A stretch of 64,000 nt of DNA from Arthrobacter gandavensis (GCF_015355785.1 NZ_JADKYW010000005.1:651468-715467), one strand, 5' to 3'. Positions 17,584 to 27,500 are shown, counted from the first letter of the stretch. Program-made: numbers and translations. Notes: generated by a model not told the origin, from the sequence alone.

Positions 17584-18129
17584 CTACGGGCGGCGACGGC
17601 GGAACTTGGGCAGAGCTCCCAACAGATCGGCTGCACGTTCCGCGGCACGGCCTACAGTTCGGCCCAGCTGCTGCTGGACTCTGGCATCGACCGCTGCTGA
17701 CGGGGTTTCGGCGGCGCCGGACGGCATCTCGGCCGCGGCTGCCGCAGCAGTGGTTTGCCGTGTTGTGCCGGGAAGCCCGGCAAACAGGGAACGGCCGCGG
17801 GCATCGCTGCTGAGTCCGGCGGCGACGCCTGCCAGACGAGGTGTGGTGGCCTGGGCGGCTGTGAGTGATGGCAGATCAAATGCGCTTAGCCATAGTACTA
17901 CTTCATCGAGGGGGCCGGTCTTCAGGGAGTAGTAGCGTCGCTGGCCCTCAGCCCGCATGTCGACCAGTCCGGCTTCCCGAAGGACCTTCAGGTGCTTGGA
18001 TACCGTGGGCTGGCTGACCTCCAGTTCCTGGACCAGCGTCCCTACGGACTTGTCGCCGCAGCGCAGCGCACCCAGGATCTCCCGCCGGGTTCCCTCTGCT
18101 ATGACAGCGAAAACATCGTCAATGACCAT
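17584..18129 (-). CDS. ArsR-family winged-helix regulator with C-terminal extension
   Basis: A 181-residue regulator. Residues 1-85 form an ArsR-type winged helix: FAVIAEGTRREILGAL, then the recognition region LEVSQPTVSKHLKVLREAG, then the wing EGQRRYYSL. No CxC metal site is visible. The second half is an Ala/Thr-rich, probably disordered linker ending in an amphipathic segment (AAERAADLLGALPKF) and a run of Arg, which is unusual for the family. AAGGTA lies seven bases before the ATG at 18129, preferred over one two codons upstream. Orthologues of this type in Actinobacteria often stand alone; the targets are unknown. Confidence 0.85.
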   Translation of the reverse strand: MVIDDVFAVIAEGTRREILGALRCGDKSVGTLVQELEVSQPTVSKHLKVLREAGLVDMRAEGQRRYYSLKTGPLDEVVLWLSAFDLPSLTAAQATTPRLAGVAAGLSSDARGRSLFAGLPGTTRQTTAAAAAAEMPSGAAETPSAAVDARVQQQLGRTVGRAAERAADLLGALPKFRRRRP

Positions 18130-18186
18130 AGGCATTACCTTAGCGGCATATCTGTGGTGCTCCGTTTCGGCAACATCGCAGGACCG

Positions 18187-19395
18187 TTAGTCGAACCAGG
18201 GATCCAGCCCGTGCAGCGGGAAGACTTCCCTGCGGGTGGCCATGACGGTCCGGTCAATATCGTCATTCGGGTCATACCCGACCTCCCATGAGCGCCACCA
18301 CATATCCACACCGTCCCCCATCTCTGCAGGAGTGTCGATCCCGTGCCGTTCGCGGACGTATTCCCGCCACTGCTGGGGGACGGCGGTGTTCAGCGGCATC
18401 CGGATATTCGCGGCAACTGCCAGCAGCAGCGACCAGGACCGCGGCACCACGCTGGCAACGTTGTATCCGCCCCCGCCGGTGGCAAGCCAGCGTCCCTCGC
18501 AGAACTGGTCTGCCAGCCCGGAAATGCTCAGGGCTGCCTGCCGCTGCGTGTCCACGGATACGCGCAGGTTGGAGAGCGGATCATCACGGTGCCCGTCACA
18601 GCCGTGCTGGCTGATGAATACTTCCGGTTCGAAGGCGGCTGCGAGCTGGGGAACGACGGCGTGGAATGCACGCAGCCAGCCGGCATCCCGGGTGCCGGGC
18701 GGCAGGGCAACATTCACGGCCGTGCCGGGCGCGTCCGGCCCTCCGGATTCGTTGGCGAACCCGGTCCCCGGAAAGAGCGACATTCCGGTTTCATGAATCG
18801 AGATGGTCATGACCCTTGGGTCGTTCCAGAAGATGGACTGGGTGCCGTCCCCGTGGTGCGCGTCGACGTCGATGTACAGGACCCGGGTGTAGCCGGCGTC
18901 CAGGAACCGGGCGACGGCGGCAGCGGCGTCGTTGTAGATGCAGAACCCGGCCGCCTTGCCGGCAAATGCATGGTGCATTCCGCCGGCGAAGTTGACTGCG
19001 TGGCGTGCCCGTCCGGAAAGCACCGCCTCGGCTGCGGCCAGGGAACCTCCCACAAGCCGGGCACTGGCTTCGTGCATCCCCTCGAAGGCCGGGTCATCTT
19101 CGGTGCCCAGTCCAAGGGCGGCATTGGAGGTGTGCGGGTTCCGGCTGGCTTCCCGCACGGCGGCGACGTAGGCGGGGTCATGAACCCGCGCCAGCTCGCG
19201 GTCCTCGGCGACGTAGGGGGCTCCCAGGGTGACCTGGGGCAGGTCGAAAATCCCCAGCTCCTTCGCCAGGCGGGCGGTCAGGTCCAGCCGCAGCGGACTC
19301 ATGGGATGGGAGGGCCCGAAGTTATACGCCAGCAGCGATTCGTCCCACACGATGTGCGTGGGCACAGCGGTGAGGCCCAGCCCGGTACTCGTCAT
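18187..19395 (-). CDS. acuC: Acetoin utilisation deacetylase AcuC
   Basis: A 402-residue class I histone-deacetylase-fold enzyme that removes acetyl groups from lysine, classically reactivating acetyl-CoA synthetase. Zn and catalytic motifs are clear: NFAGGMHHAFAGKAAGFCIYND (part shown; tandem His), YIDVDAHHGDGTQ (Zn-binding Asp and His), SQHGCDGHRDDPL and the catalytic Tyr region TGGGGYN. A likely target, Acs with its acetylatable TRSGKIMRR, is encoded 30 kb away in this window. The ATG at 19395 was used; a GTG two codons upstream is in frame, and neither has a strong ribosome-binding site. It is divergent from trkH across about 100 bases. Confidence 0.9.
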   Translation of the reverse strand: MTSTGLGLTAVPTHIVWDESLLAYNFGPSHPMSPLRLDLTARLAKELGIFDLPQVTLGAPYVAEDRELARVHDPAYVAAVREASRNPHTSNAALGLGTEDDPAFEGMHEASARLVGGSLAAAEAVLSGRARHAVNFAGGMHHAFAGKAAGFCIYNDAAAAVARFLDAGYTRVLYIDVDAHHGDGTQSIFWNDPRVMTISIHETGMSLFPGTGFANESGGPDAPGTAVNVALPPGTRDAGWLRAFHAVVPQLAAAFEPEVFISQHGCDGHRDDPLSNLRVSVDTQRQAALSISGLADQFCEGRWLATGGGGYNVASVVPRSWSLLLAVAANIRMPLNTAVPQQWREYVRERHGIDTPAEMGDGVDMWWRSWEVGYDPNDDIDRTVMATRREVFPLHGLDPWFD

Positions 19396-19501
19396 GCTCA
19401 CAGGCTACGCGATCCGCCCACGGCGGCATGCACCGCCGGACGCCGGGTTAAGTGGTTTACTACTTGGCAGGACCCCGCACAGAACTGGACTTTTTCGACC
19501 C

Positions 19502-20911
19502 ATGGCATCCCAACCGCAGCGCACGCTGCAGACGCGGCAGCGCCGTCCCCTCGGCTTCATCGTCGCAGGCCGGGACTTCATTGACGCAGTGGCCAGTTCT
19601 TCCCCGGCCCGGCTCGCGCTGATTGTCTTTTCCCTGGTGATCCTGGTCTTCACGGCCCTGCTGGCCCTGCCTGTCGCGTCCTCCTCAGGCCAGGCCACTG
19701 CCCTGCATGACGCATTGTTCACTGCGGTCTCAGCCGTCTGCGTCACCGGACTGACAGTAGTTTCAACGGCCACCTACTGGTCGGCTTTCGGGCAGGTTCT
19801 TATTCTTGTGGCTATCCAGGTGGGCGGCCTTGGCATCCTGACCATGGCCTCGCTGCTGGCACTGGCCGTGAACCGCCGGCTGGGCGTGCGCGGCAAGCTG
19901 ATCGCACAGGAAGGCATGAACACCGGCCGCCTGGGCGAGGTGGGCAACCTGCTGCGGATCGTGGTGAGCACCACCGTGCTCATCGAACTTGCGCTGGCCG
20001 CCGTGCTGGCACCGCGGTTCATGATCCTCGGCGAATCCCCCGGCCAGGCCATCTGGCACGCCGTGTTCTACGCCGTTTCGTCGTTCAACAACGCCGGGTT
20101 CACACCCCACTCAGACGGACTGGTCCCTTACGAAAACGACCTGTGGGTACTGATCCCCATCATGGCGGGCGTCTTCATCGGCAGCCTCGGCTTCCCGGTG
20201 ATCATGGTCCTGCTGCAGAGCCGGCTGCGGACCCGCCGGTGGAACCTGCACACCAAGCTCACCGTGTTGGTCTCGCTGATCCTGCTGGCCGCCGGTTCAG
20301 TGCTTTGGGCCATGTTGGAATGGTTCAACCAGCGCACCATCGCCGGCATGGGCGTGGGAGAGAAAATCCTGCACGCAGTGTTCGCTTCCGTCATGATGCG
20401 CTCCGGCGGATTCAACCTGGTGGACATGGCGGACCAGGATGCCTCCACCCTGCTCATCACGGACATGCTGATGTTTGCCGGCGGCGGCTCAGCCTCCACA
20501 GCGGGCGGCATCAAGGTGACCACCATCGCCGTCATCTTCCTGGCCATCATAGCCGAAGCACGCGGTGATACGGACGTGCGTGCCTTTGGCCGGAACATCC
20601 CGGCCGGAGCCCTGCGGGTAGCCATTTCGGTGGTCATCCTGGGCGCGACCATGGTGGCGGTGGCTACGATTGGGCTGCTGGTCGTCACGGAGGAAACCCT
20701 GCAGCCGGTACTGTTCGAAGTGATCTCCGCGTTTGCCACCGTGGGCCTGAGCATTGGGCTCAGTCCCGAGCTGCCGCCGTCGGGCAAGTACATCCTGGCC
20801 GGGCTGATGTTCGCCGGCCGCGTCGGCACGATCACCCTGGCAGCCGCCCTGGCGCTGAGGCAGCGCAAGCCGCTGTACCACTATCCCGAAGAAAGGCCCA
20901 TCATTGGCTGA
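19502..20911 (+). CDS. TrkH-family potassium uptake channel subunit
   Basis: The membrane subunit of a Trk/Ktr K+ uptake system. The 469-residue protein has the four-fold M1-pore-M2 design. Selectivity-filter glycines are visible in VCVTGLTV (about 88), FNNAGFTP (about 200), MRSGGFNL (about 303) and FATVGLSIG (about 417). A GGSASTAGGIK gating-loop segment lies between. Na+ dependence, as in KtrB, is possible but unproven. The ATG at 19502 gives a normal N terminus with a basic cytoplasmic leader, although no good Shine-Dalgarno is seen. Its stop overlaps the TTG start of trkA by eight bases, so the pair is one operon. Confidence 0.92.
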   Translation: MASQPQRTLQTRQRRPLGFIVAGRDFIDAVASSSPARLALIVFSLVILVFTALLALPVASSSGQATALHDALFTAVSAVCVTGLTVVSTATYWSAFGQVLILVAIQVGGLGILTMASLLALAVNRRLGVRGKLIAQEGMNTGRLGEVGNLLRIVVSTTVLIELALAAVLAPRFMILGESPGQAIWHAVFYAVSSFNNAGFTPHSDGLVPYENDLWVLIPIMAGVFIGSLGFPVIMVLLQSRLRTRRWNLHTKLTVLVSLILLAAGSVLWAMLEWFNQRTIAGMGVGEKILHAVFASVMMRSGGFNLVDMADQDASTLLITDMLMFAGGGSASTAGGIKVTTIAVIFLAIIAEARGDTDVRAFGRNIPAGALRVAISVVILGATMVAVATIGLLVVTEETLQPVLFEVISAFATVGLSIGLSPELPPSGKYILAGLMFAGRVGTITLAAALALRQRKPLYHYPEERPIIG

Positions 20912-21572
20912 GAGACCGCCGCATAATGCCCCCGTCCTGGTCATCGGGCTGGGACGCTTTGGTTCCGCCACCGCCGAGCAGCTGGTGAAGCAGGGCCGCG
21001 AAGTCCTGGCGATCGAACGGGACCCCGATCTGGTGCAGAAAGCGTCAGGCAAGCTCACGCACGTGGTGCAGGCGGACGCGACCAACATCGATGCGCTGAA
21101 GCAGCTGGGCGCGCAGGACTTTTCCGCCGCCGTCGTGGGTGTTGGCACGTCCATTGAGTCGAGCGTGCTGATCACCGTGAACCTGGTGGACCTTGGCATC
21201 GAGCACCTGTGGGTGAAGGCCATCACCCCGGCGCACGGAAAGATCCTCACCCGGATCGGCGCGAACCATGTGATTTATCCGGAAGCCGACGCCGGGCAGC
21301 GCGCCGCGCACCTGGTGGGCGGGCGGATGCTGGACTTCATCGAATTCGACGACGACTTCGCGATCGTGAAGATGTACCCGCCGAAGGAGACCCAGGGGTT
21401 CACCCTGCGGGAATCCAACGTGCGCTCTAAATACGGGGTCACGGTGGTGGGGGTGAAGTCCCCCGGCGAGGACTTCACGTATGCGCAGGCCGACACCAAA
21501 GTCTCCAGCCGGGACGTGCTGATCGTCTCCGGGCACGTTGACCTGCTGGAACGCTTCGCGTCCAGGCCCTAG
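20904..21572 (+). CDS. TrkA/KtrA regulatory subunit (RCK domains)
   Basis: The cytoplasmic RCK ring subunit that gates the TrkH channel in response to nucleotides. The 222-residue protein has an RCK_N Rossmann domain beginning VLVIGLGRFGSATAEQL, with the acidic ERDPD after strand 2 binding the adenosine ribose and VVQADATN for the second strand. An RCK_C domain follows (about 140-220; FIEFDDDFAIVKMYPP). The start is TTG inside the trkH reading frame, which suits translational coupling. It ends five bases from proC, which is convergent. A single RCK_N/RCK_C pair is the KtrA pattern. Confidence 0.92.
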   Translation: MAERPPHNAPVLVIGLGRFGSATAEQLVKQGREVLAIERDPDLVQKASGKLTHVVQADATNIDALKQLGAQDFSAAVVGVGTSIESSVLITVNLVDLGIEHLWVKAITPAHGKILTRIGANHVIYPEADAGQRAAHLVGGRMLDFIEFDDDFAIVKMYPPKETQGFTLRESNVRSKYGVTVVGVKSPGEDFTYAQADTKVSSRDVLIVSGHVDLLERFASRP

Positions 21573-21577
21573 GTCCG

Positions 21578-22423
21578 TTACCGGGAAGCGCTGAGTTCGT
21601 CGGTGATCTCCGCTGAGCGGTCCGCCGCGGCCTGCATTCCGGCGGCGATGATGCCTGGCAGCCCCTGATCATCGAAAACGCCGATTGCGGCTTCCGTGGT
21701 CCCGTTGGGGCTGGTTACGGCCTTCCGCAGGGCTGCGGCGTCCGCTTCCGGCTCGGCCAGCATGGCGCCTGCTCCGGCGATGGTTTCGGCGGCCAGCAGG
21801 GCGGCCAGCTCCGGGTCCAGGCCCAGGTCCGCGCCGGCCTTCGCCATCGCCTCAGCCAGGTAAAAGGCGTACGCCGGGCCGGAACCGCTGACGGAGCCGA
21901 CCGCGTTGATCTGGTCCTCACGGACCTCGACTATCCGCCCGGTGCCTGACAGCAGGGAACGGACCAGCTTCACGGACTCCGGCGTCGCAGCCGAACCCGC
22001 TGCAAGCGCGGTGACCCCGCGGCCCAGCTTCGCAGGCGTGTTGGGCATGGTTCGGATCACCTGGGCGCCGGCGGGCAGGGCGGCCTCCATGAGTTCCAGC
22101 GGGACTGCCGCCGCAACGCTGACGACGACGGCGGACGGGTTCAGGACGCCGGCCACGGTTTCCAGCATGGCGCGGACACCCACGGGCTTTACCCCGACAA
22201 TGACGACGTCCGCGGATTCGGCGGCGGTGCGGTTGGCTGTGCCGTCCTCGGACTCAGCCAGCACCGTGATGCCGTGGCGTTCGCGCAGCTGCGCCGCACG
22301 TTCGGCCCGGCGAACCGTGGCGGTGATGAATTCTGCCGGGAAGCCGCCGGCAAGGATGCCGCCGAGGATGGCCTCGTTCATGGAGCCGCAGCCCAGGAAT
22401 GAAAGTCGGGGTAGGTTCTGCAT
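21578..22423 (-). CDS. proC: Pyrroline-5-carboxylate reductase
   Basis: ProC reduces 1-pyrroline-5-carboxylate to L-proline with NAD(P)H, the last step of proline biosynthesis. The 281-residue protein starts with the Rossmann loop FLGCGSMNEAILGG. It has VKPVGVRAML, the conserved IRTMPNTPAKLGRGVTAL, and the substrate loop VSGSGPAYAF, with SPNGTTEAAI in the dimerisation domain. Length is normal. It lies upstream of the sugar-isomerase and ppx genes in the same direction but is separated from them by 225 bases, so it probably has its own transcript. The nearby bS22/HTH pair, next to proC in mycobacteria, is 8.6 kb away here. Confidence 0.95.
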   Translation of the reverse strand: MQNLPRLSFLGCGSMNEAILGGILAGGFPAEFITATVRRAERAAQLRERHGITVLAESEDGTANRTAAESADVVIVGVKPVGVRAMLETVAGVLNPSAVVVSVAAAVPLELMEAALPAGAQVIRTMPNTPAKLGRGVTALAAGSAATPESVKLVRSLLSGTGRIVEVREDQINAVGSVSGSGPAYAFYLAEAMAKAGADLGLDPELAALLAAETIAGAGAMLAEPEADAAALRKAVTSPNGTTEAAIGVFDDQGLPGIIAAGMQAAADRSAEITDELSASR

Positions 22424-22648
22424 GCCACGATTCTTTCACGCCGCGCTGCAGAGCCTCGAAAACGCAGATTCAAAGCAGAAATCCAGGCTCTTCGGTGCCT
22501 GCGCACAACTTCGATGCCTATCGTAGGAAGTGCCTCTTGGAGGTGCGAGTGATGAAGGGCCGGTCTTCCCGGTCCGGTGGTGCCGGCGATCCGCGGACGT
22601 TTTCCCCCAACCGTCCCGTTTGACCGCCGGCACCCACTCGTTTAAGGG

Positions 22649-23482
22649 CTATTCGTCCAGCACCTGGTTCAGGTTCACGCGGGCGAACTCAAGCGTCTGC
22701 CGCAGCATCTCCTCCCGTTCGCCCGCTTCTTTTGCCTTGCGGGTGCTGACTTCGATCGCAACGGTGCCGGTATAGCCGGTTTCGGACAAATACTGCAGGG
22801 TTTCGGCGCAGCGCTGGGTGCCCTCCCCTGGCAGCAGGTGCTCGTCCTTGCCGTTGGGCGTTCCGTCGGTGAGGTGCACGTGGCTCAGCCGCGTGCCGAG
22901 CTTGCGGATCTCCTCATAGGAGTCCATCCCGGCGATGGCGGCGTGGGAGAAGTCCCAGGTCACATGCTCATAAGGTTCCGGCAGGGGGTTCCAGTGCGGC
23001 AGGTACGCCTTGGCCTCCCGGCCCCGAACCCGCCACGGGTACATGTTCTCCACCGCGATGGTGACGCCGTACTCCTCCGCGATGCGGCGGACGCCCTCCG
23101 CGAAGTTCTCCGCGTAGCCGGACTGCCAGCGGAACGGCGGATGGGCCACCACGGTGGTGGCACCGACTTCCGCGGCCATCGCAGCGGACAGTTCGATCTT
23201 GGTCCATGCCTTTCCCCATACCTGCTGCGTCAGCAGCAGAGTCGGCGCATGGATGGCGAGCACCGGCATCTGGTACCGCTCGATGAGGCCGCGGATAGTC
23301 TCCGGATTGCGGCTGATCTGGCTGCCGGTAACCATCACTTCCACACCGTCGTAGCCGAGGTCATGTGCCACGGCGAACGTGTCGTGGACAGAGAGCGGGT
23401 ACACGGACGAACTGGACAGCGCCACGGGGATCTGCGGCAGGTTCGCCGCGGGCTGCACGTTCTGGGGGGAGGTCAGTGTCAT
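22649..23482 (-). CDS. Sugar phosphate isomerase/epimerase-like TIM barrel
   Basis: A 277-residue AP endonuclease 2-type TIM barrel (xylose isomerase-like family). It opens with VALSSSSVYPLSVHDTFAVA (about 22-41). Metal-binding candidates are the His in VVAHPPF, Glu in AVENMYP, Asp and His in TWDFSHAAI, His in LSHVHLTDG and Glu in VAIEVST. This full set of acidic and His ligands suggests an active divalent-metal enzyme. The substrate is unknown. Its GTG or ATG region overlaps the ppx end by four bases, and the same pair stands next to proC in mycobacteria, so the association is conserved. Confidence 0.85.
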   Translation of the reverse strand: MTLTSPQNVQPAANLPQIPVALSSSSVYPLSVHDTFAVAHDLGYDGVEVMVTGSQISRNPETIRGLIERYQMPVLAIHAPTLLLTQQVWGKAWTKIELSAAMAAEVGATTVVAHPPFRWQSGYAENFAEGVRRIAEEYGVTIAVENMYPWRVRGREAKAYLPHWNPLPEPYEHVTWDFSHAAIAGMDSYEEIRKLGTRLSHVHLTDGTPNGKDEHLLPGEGTQRCAETLQYLSETGYTGTVAIEVSTRKAKEAGEREEMLRQTLEFARVNLNQVLDE

Positions 23483-24528
23483 AGTGGTGCACTTCCGTTC
23501 GATTCGCCGGCCTCAGCCAGGACCAGGGCCCCGGCTGGTACCGGTGGGAGGATGCGGGGGCCGGCCGGCAGCGGGACCGGCAGGTCAACATGCGGTGTGT
23601 CAAAGCGCAGCGTGTCGAAACGCTGCAGGATGAGTCCCTCGCGAAGCGCCCAGGGGCAGATCCGCAGGGACTTGATGCTGAAGGCTTCCATGGCTGCTTC
23701 CGCAACCAGCGCGCCGGCGAGGACCTGCGGCGCGCGCAGGGCGGAGACGCCGTCGAGCTCCGCGCGCTGGGCGGCAGTCATTCCGGCCAGCCGCGGGATC
23801 AAAGCGGTGAGGTCCGAACGGCGGAGCCTGCGGCGAACGTATGGCCCAGCGGCCGACGGCGCGGCTCCGGTAAGGCGGGCCAGGGACCGGAACGTCTTGG
23901 AGGTACCGGCAGCCACGTGCGGGGCGCCGTACTCCCTGAATTCCTCCGCGGCGTCCTGCGCCACGTCCCGGATGTAGCTGCGCAGCGCCTGCACCGCGGC
24001 CGGTCCGGGCGGGTCGCCGTGCAGCCAGTCGCGGGTGAGCCGTCCGGCGCCGAGCGGTACCGAGACAGCGACGTCGGGCAGTTCGTCCTGCCCCTGCGCC
24101 ATTTCAAAGGAACCGCCGCCAATGTCCAGGTCCAGCAGGGTGCCGGCGCCCCAGCCGAACCAGCGGCGGACCGCGAGGTACGTCATGGACGCTTCCTGCC
24201 GGCCGCTGAGCTCCCTGAGCACCACTGCAGTTTCACGTTCCACGAAATCCAGTACGTGCTGGCCGTTCGCGGATTCGCGGATGGCGGAGGTGGTGAAGGC
24301 GAGCATGTCCTGCGCGTGGTGGCGGAGGGCGAAGTTCCGGGCCTCGGCCACGAAATCTGCCAGGAGGCGCTGGCCCTCGGCTGTTATTGCCCCTTCGGCG
24401 TCCAGGTGGGCTACCAGCTGCAGGGGCCGTTTGTGGGATGCGAACGGAACCGGGCGCGCGCCGGGGTGTGCATCCACCAGCAGCAGATGCACCGTGTTGG
24501 ACCCGACGTCCAGGACTCCTAGTCGCAT
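23479..24528 (-). CDS. Exopolyphosphatase / pppGpp phosphohydrolase family (Ppx/GppA)
   Basis: A 349-residue ASKHA-fold phosphatase acting on inorganic polyphosphate or pppGpp. DVGSNTVHLLLVD at the N terminus is the phosphate-binding loop. FTTSAIRESANG holds the conserved Arg and Glu, and DLDIGGGSFEM is the second nucleotide/phosphate motif. Only the short two-domain form is present, without the HD and C-terminal domains of E. coli PPX. This is like the short mycobacterial Ppx proteins, which prefer short-chain polyphosphate. The stop overlaps the start of the sugar-isomerase gene by four bases, indicating one operon. Confidence 0.9.
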   Translation of the reverse strand: MRLGVLDVGSNTVHLLLVDAHPGARPVPFASHKRPLQLVAHLDAEGAITAEGQRLLADFVAEARNFALRHHAQDMLAFTTSAIRESANGQHVLDFVERETAVVLRELSGRQEASMTYLAVRRWFGWGAGTLLDLDIGGGSFEMAQGQDELPDVAVSVPLGAGRLTRDWLHGDPPGPAAVQALRSYIRDVAQDAAEEFREYGAPHVAAGTSKTFRSLARLTGAAPSAAGPYVRRRLRRSDLTALIPRLAGMTAAQRAELDGVSALRAPQVLAGALVAEAAMEAFSIKSLRICPWALREGLILQRFDTLRFDTPHVDLPVPLPAGPRILPPVPAGALVLAEAGESNGSAPL

Positions 24529-24615
24529 GATCCCATTATGCGGCTGTGCCGGCCGCGCACCTTTCCGGCCCCCTGTGCAAGGGTCCGCAAAACGTGCGCG
24601 GCATCCGGCACAGTC

Positions 24616-27330
24616 TTACTTCTTGGCCGCGGCGCGCTTGCGGACCGGCTTCTTGGCCGGACCCTTTTCGCGTTTCTCCGCGAGCAGTTCGAGCGCCCGT
24701 TCCCGGGTGAGTTCCTCGATGGCCATGGACCGCGGAACGGTGATGTTCGTGATGCCGTCGGTGATGTAGGGACCAAACCGGCCGTCCTTGACCACTACCG
24801 GCTTCTCGGAGACAGGATCGGTACCGAACTCGGCCAGCGGAGCCGCGGCCTGCCGGCCGCCGCGCTGCTTGGGCTGGGAGTAGATCTCCAGTGCCTGCTC
24901 CAGGGTGATCGTGAAGATCTCCTCCTCGGAGCCGATCGACCGGGAGTCAGTGCCCTTCTTCAGGTACGGACCGAACCGGCCGTTCTGCACCGTGATCTCG
25001 TTGCCCTCGGCGTCAGTACCCAGCACGCGGGGCAGCCGCATCAGCTTCAGCGCCTCCTCCAGGGTGACGGTGTCAACGCTCATGGACTTGAACAGCGAAC
25101 CCGTGCGCGGCTTGACCTTGGCAGGCTTCTTCGGCGGCTTGGGCTTGCCGTTCTTGTAGTACTCCACCGGCTGGTTCGCCAGGTCCTCGGCCGTGGGCTC
25201 CGGAATGATTTCAATGACGTACGGCCCGTAGCGTCCGTTGCGCGCCACGATGGTGCGCCCGGTCTCGGGATCCTCGCCCAGCACCCGCTCCTCGGGGCCG
25301 GCGCTGTTCATCAGCTCGACGGCCTTCTCGGCGGTCAGCTCATCCGGGGCAAGGTCTTCGGGTACGTTGGCGCGGTCCGGTTCGGTGCCTTCCGGGGCGT
25401 CCGCCGGCAGCGGCCGCTCCAGGTACGGGCCGAACTTGCCCACGCGCAGCACAATGCCGTCCGCGATTTCAATGGAGTTCACCGCGCGTGCGTCGATTTC
25501 ACCGAGGTCGTTGACGATGGTGTGCAGGCCGGTGTCTTTCCGGTCTCCGTAGTAGAACTGGTTGAGCCATTCCACGCGGCCGGCTTCGCCGCGGGCAATG
25601 CGGTCCAGGTCCTCTTCCATTTCGGCAGTGAAGTCGTAGTCCACGTAATCCGTGAAGTGCTCCTCCAGCAGCCGCACCACGGAGAACGCGATCCAGCTGG
25701 GCACCAGTGCCTGCCCGCGCTGCGTAACGTAGCCCCGGTCCATGATGGTGGAGATCGTCGCGGCGTACGTGGACGGGCGTCCAATTCCCAGCTCTTCGAG
25801 CGTCTTCACCAGCGAAGCTTCGGTGAAGCGCGGCGGCGGGGAGGTCTCGTGGCCGCTGGCTGCCAGGTCCGACGCGCTGAGCGGATCGTCCTTCTTCAGG
25901 ACCGGCAGGCGTCCTCCTTCGGATCCCTCGTCCTCGTCGCGGGTGGCATCGTGGCCTTCTTCATAGGCTGCCATGAAGCCGCGGAAGGTGATGACGGTAC
26001 CGGAAGCAGAGAACTCGGCGTCGCGCCCGTCCGCCGAGACGGCACCCAGCTTGACTGACGCCGTCGAGCCCTTGGCATCCGCCATCTGAGACGCGACTGT
26101 ACGCTTCCAGATCAGTTCATAAAGCTTAAACTCGTCCCCGCGCAGCGAGGAGGCCACCTGCGCCGGAGTGCGGAAAGAGTCGCCGGCGGGGCGGATGGCC
26201 TCGTGGGCTTCCTGGGCATTCTTGGACTTGCCCTTGTAGACGCGGCGGGCTTCGGGCACGTACTCGGGTCCGTAGAGTTCCGATGCCTGGCGGCGGGCAG
26301 CGTTGATCGCCTGGTCCGACAGCGCCGAAGAGTCGGTACGCATATAGGTGATGTAGCCGTTTTCATACAGGCGCTGCGCAACCTGCATGGTCACGCGGGA
26401 GGAGAAGCGCAGCTTGCGGCTGGCTTCCTGCTGCAGCGTGGAAGTGGTGAACGGGGCTGCCGGCCGGCGGGTATACGGCTTGGTTTCAAGGGACCGGACA
26501 GTGAACGACGCCGACTGCAGGCCCTCGGCGAGGGACAGCGCGGCCGCTTCATCCAGGTGTGTGACGTTCTTGGACTTGAGTTCACCGCGGTCGGTGAAGT
26601 CCTTTCCGGAAGCGATCCGGGCGCCGTCGACCGAGGTCAGGCGGGCCTTGAATGACTCAGAGGACGCGGTGGAGAACGTGCCGAGCAGGTCCCAGTAGGA
26701 CGCCGAACGGAACGCCATGCGCTCGCGTTCGCGCTCCACGACGAGCCGGGTCGCCACGGACTGGACACGGCCGGCGGAGAGGCCGCGGGCCACCTTGCGC
26801 CAGAGCACGGGGGAAATTTCGTAGCCGTAGAGGCGGTCCAGGATGCGGCGGGTTTCCTGGGCGTCCACCATGGAGATGTCGATGTCGCGCATTTCCTGGA
26901 GCGCGCGCTGGATCGCTTCCTTGGTGATTTCGGGGAAGGTCAGGCGGTGGACGGGAACCTTGGGCTTGAGCACCTGGAGCAGGTGCCACGCGATGGCTTC
27001 GCCTTCGCGGTCACCGTCAGTTGCGAGATAGAGTTCGTCGGCGTCCTTGAGGGCGGCCTTGAGCTCGGCAACCTTCTTCTTCTTGTCCGTGGAGACAACG
27101 TAGTAGGGCTCGAAGTCCTTATCCACGTCAACGGCGAACTTGCCCAGCGAACTCTTCTTGAGCTCGGCGGGCAGGTCCGAGGGCTGCGGAAGGTCACGGA
27201 TGTGACCCATCGACGCCGTGACCTCGAAGCCCTCGCCAAGATAGCCGGCGATCGTCTTGCCCTTGGCCGGTGACTCGACAATTACCAGCTTCTTCTTGCC
27301 GGTCGACTTGTCCGTTGCCTTAACTGGCAC
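24616..27330 (-). CDS. topA: DNA topoisomerase I
   Basis: Type IA topoisomerase that relaxes negative supercoils. The 904-residue protein opens with the Toprim domain (KLVIVESPAKGKTI) and DREGEAIAWHL with its metal-binding acidic residues. The catalytic Tyr329 sits in GYITYMRTDSS. The C-terminal 300 residues carry four related domains with the repeated GRFGPYL or GRYGPYV pattern (about 590-880) in place of zinc ribbons, as usual in Actinobacteria. They end in a basic tail, KKPVRKRAAAKK, for DNA or RNA polymerase contact. Transcription is leftward with a 170-base upstream gap. Confidence 0.97.
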   Translation of the reverse strand: MPVKATDKSTGKKKLVIVESPAKGKTIAGYLGEGFEVTASMGHIRDLPQPSDLPAELKKSSLGKFAVDVDKDFEPYYVVSTDKKKKVAELKAALKDADELYLATDGDREGEAIAWHLLQVLKPKVPVHRLTFPEITKEAIQRALQEMRDIDISMVDAQETRRILDRLYGYEISPVLWRKVARGLSAGRVQSVATRLVVERERERMAFRSASYWDLLGTFSTASSESFKARLTSVDGARIASGKDFTDRGELKSKNVTHLDEAAALSLAEGLQSASFTVRSLETKPYTRRPAAPFTTSTLQQEASRKLRFSSRVTMQVAQRLYENGYITYMRTDSSALSDQAINAARRQASELYGPEYVPEARRVYKGKSKNAQEAHEAIRPAGDSFRTPAQVASSLRGDEFKLYELIWKRTVASQMADAKGSTASVKLGAVSADGRDAEFSASGTVITFRGFMAAYEEGHDATRDEDEGSEGGRLPVLKKDDPLSASDLAASGHETSPPPRFTEASLVKTLEELGIGRPSTYAATISTIMDRGYVTQRGQALVPSWIAFSVVRLLEEHFTDYVDYDFTAEMEEDLDRIARGEAGRVEWLNQFYYGDRKDTGLHTIVNDLGEIDARAVNSIEIADGIVLRVGKFGPYLERPLPADAPEGTEPDRANVPEDLAPDELTAEKAVELMNSAGPEERVLGEDPETGRTIVARNGRYGPYVIEIIPEPTAEDLANQPVEYYKNGKPKPPKKPAKVKPRTGSLFKSMSVDTVTLEEALKLMRLPRVLGTDAEGNEITVQNGRFGPYLKKGTDSRSIGSEEEIFTITLEQALEIYSQPKQRGGRQAAAPLAEFGTDPVSEKPVVVKDGRFGPYITDGITNITVPRSMAIEELTRERALELLAEKREKGPAKKPVRKRAAAKK

Positions 27331-27500
27331 TGTTCTCCTACGTACGGGGGTGGATCAAAACGGATGAGGGCGCGTGCTGCACCGCATGCCCGCTCATCCT
27401 TAGACAGTATGGGGAAACCCCAAGCACAAGGGTAACCATAACTGCACCGGCGGGCGGACCAGGACCAATTTAGCTGTGGGCCGGGTTACGGTTCCACGGG

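Noticed and set aside
24538-26058. 506-codon open frame antisense to topA
   Set aside because: It mirrors topA codons on the opposite strand; high GC at third positions removes stops. The product has no domain or plausible start signal.
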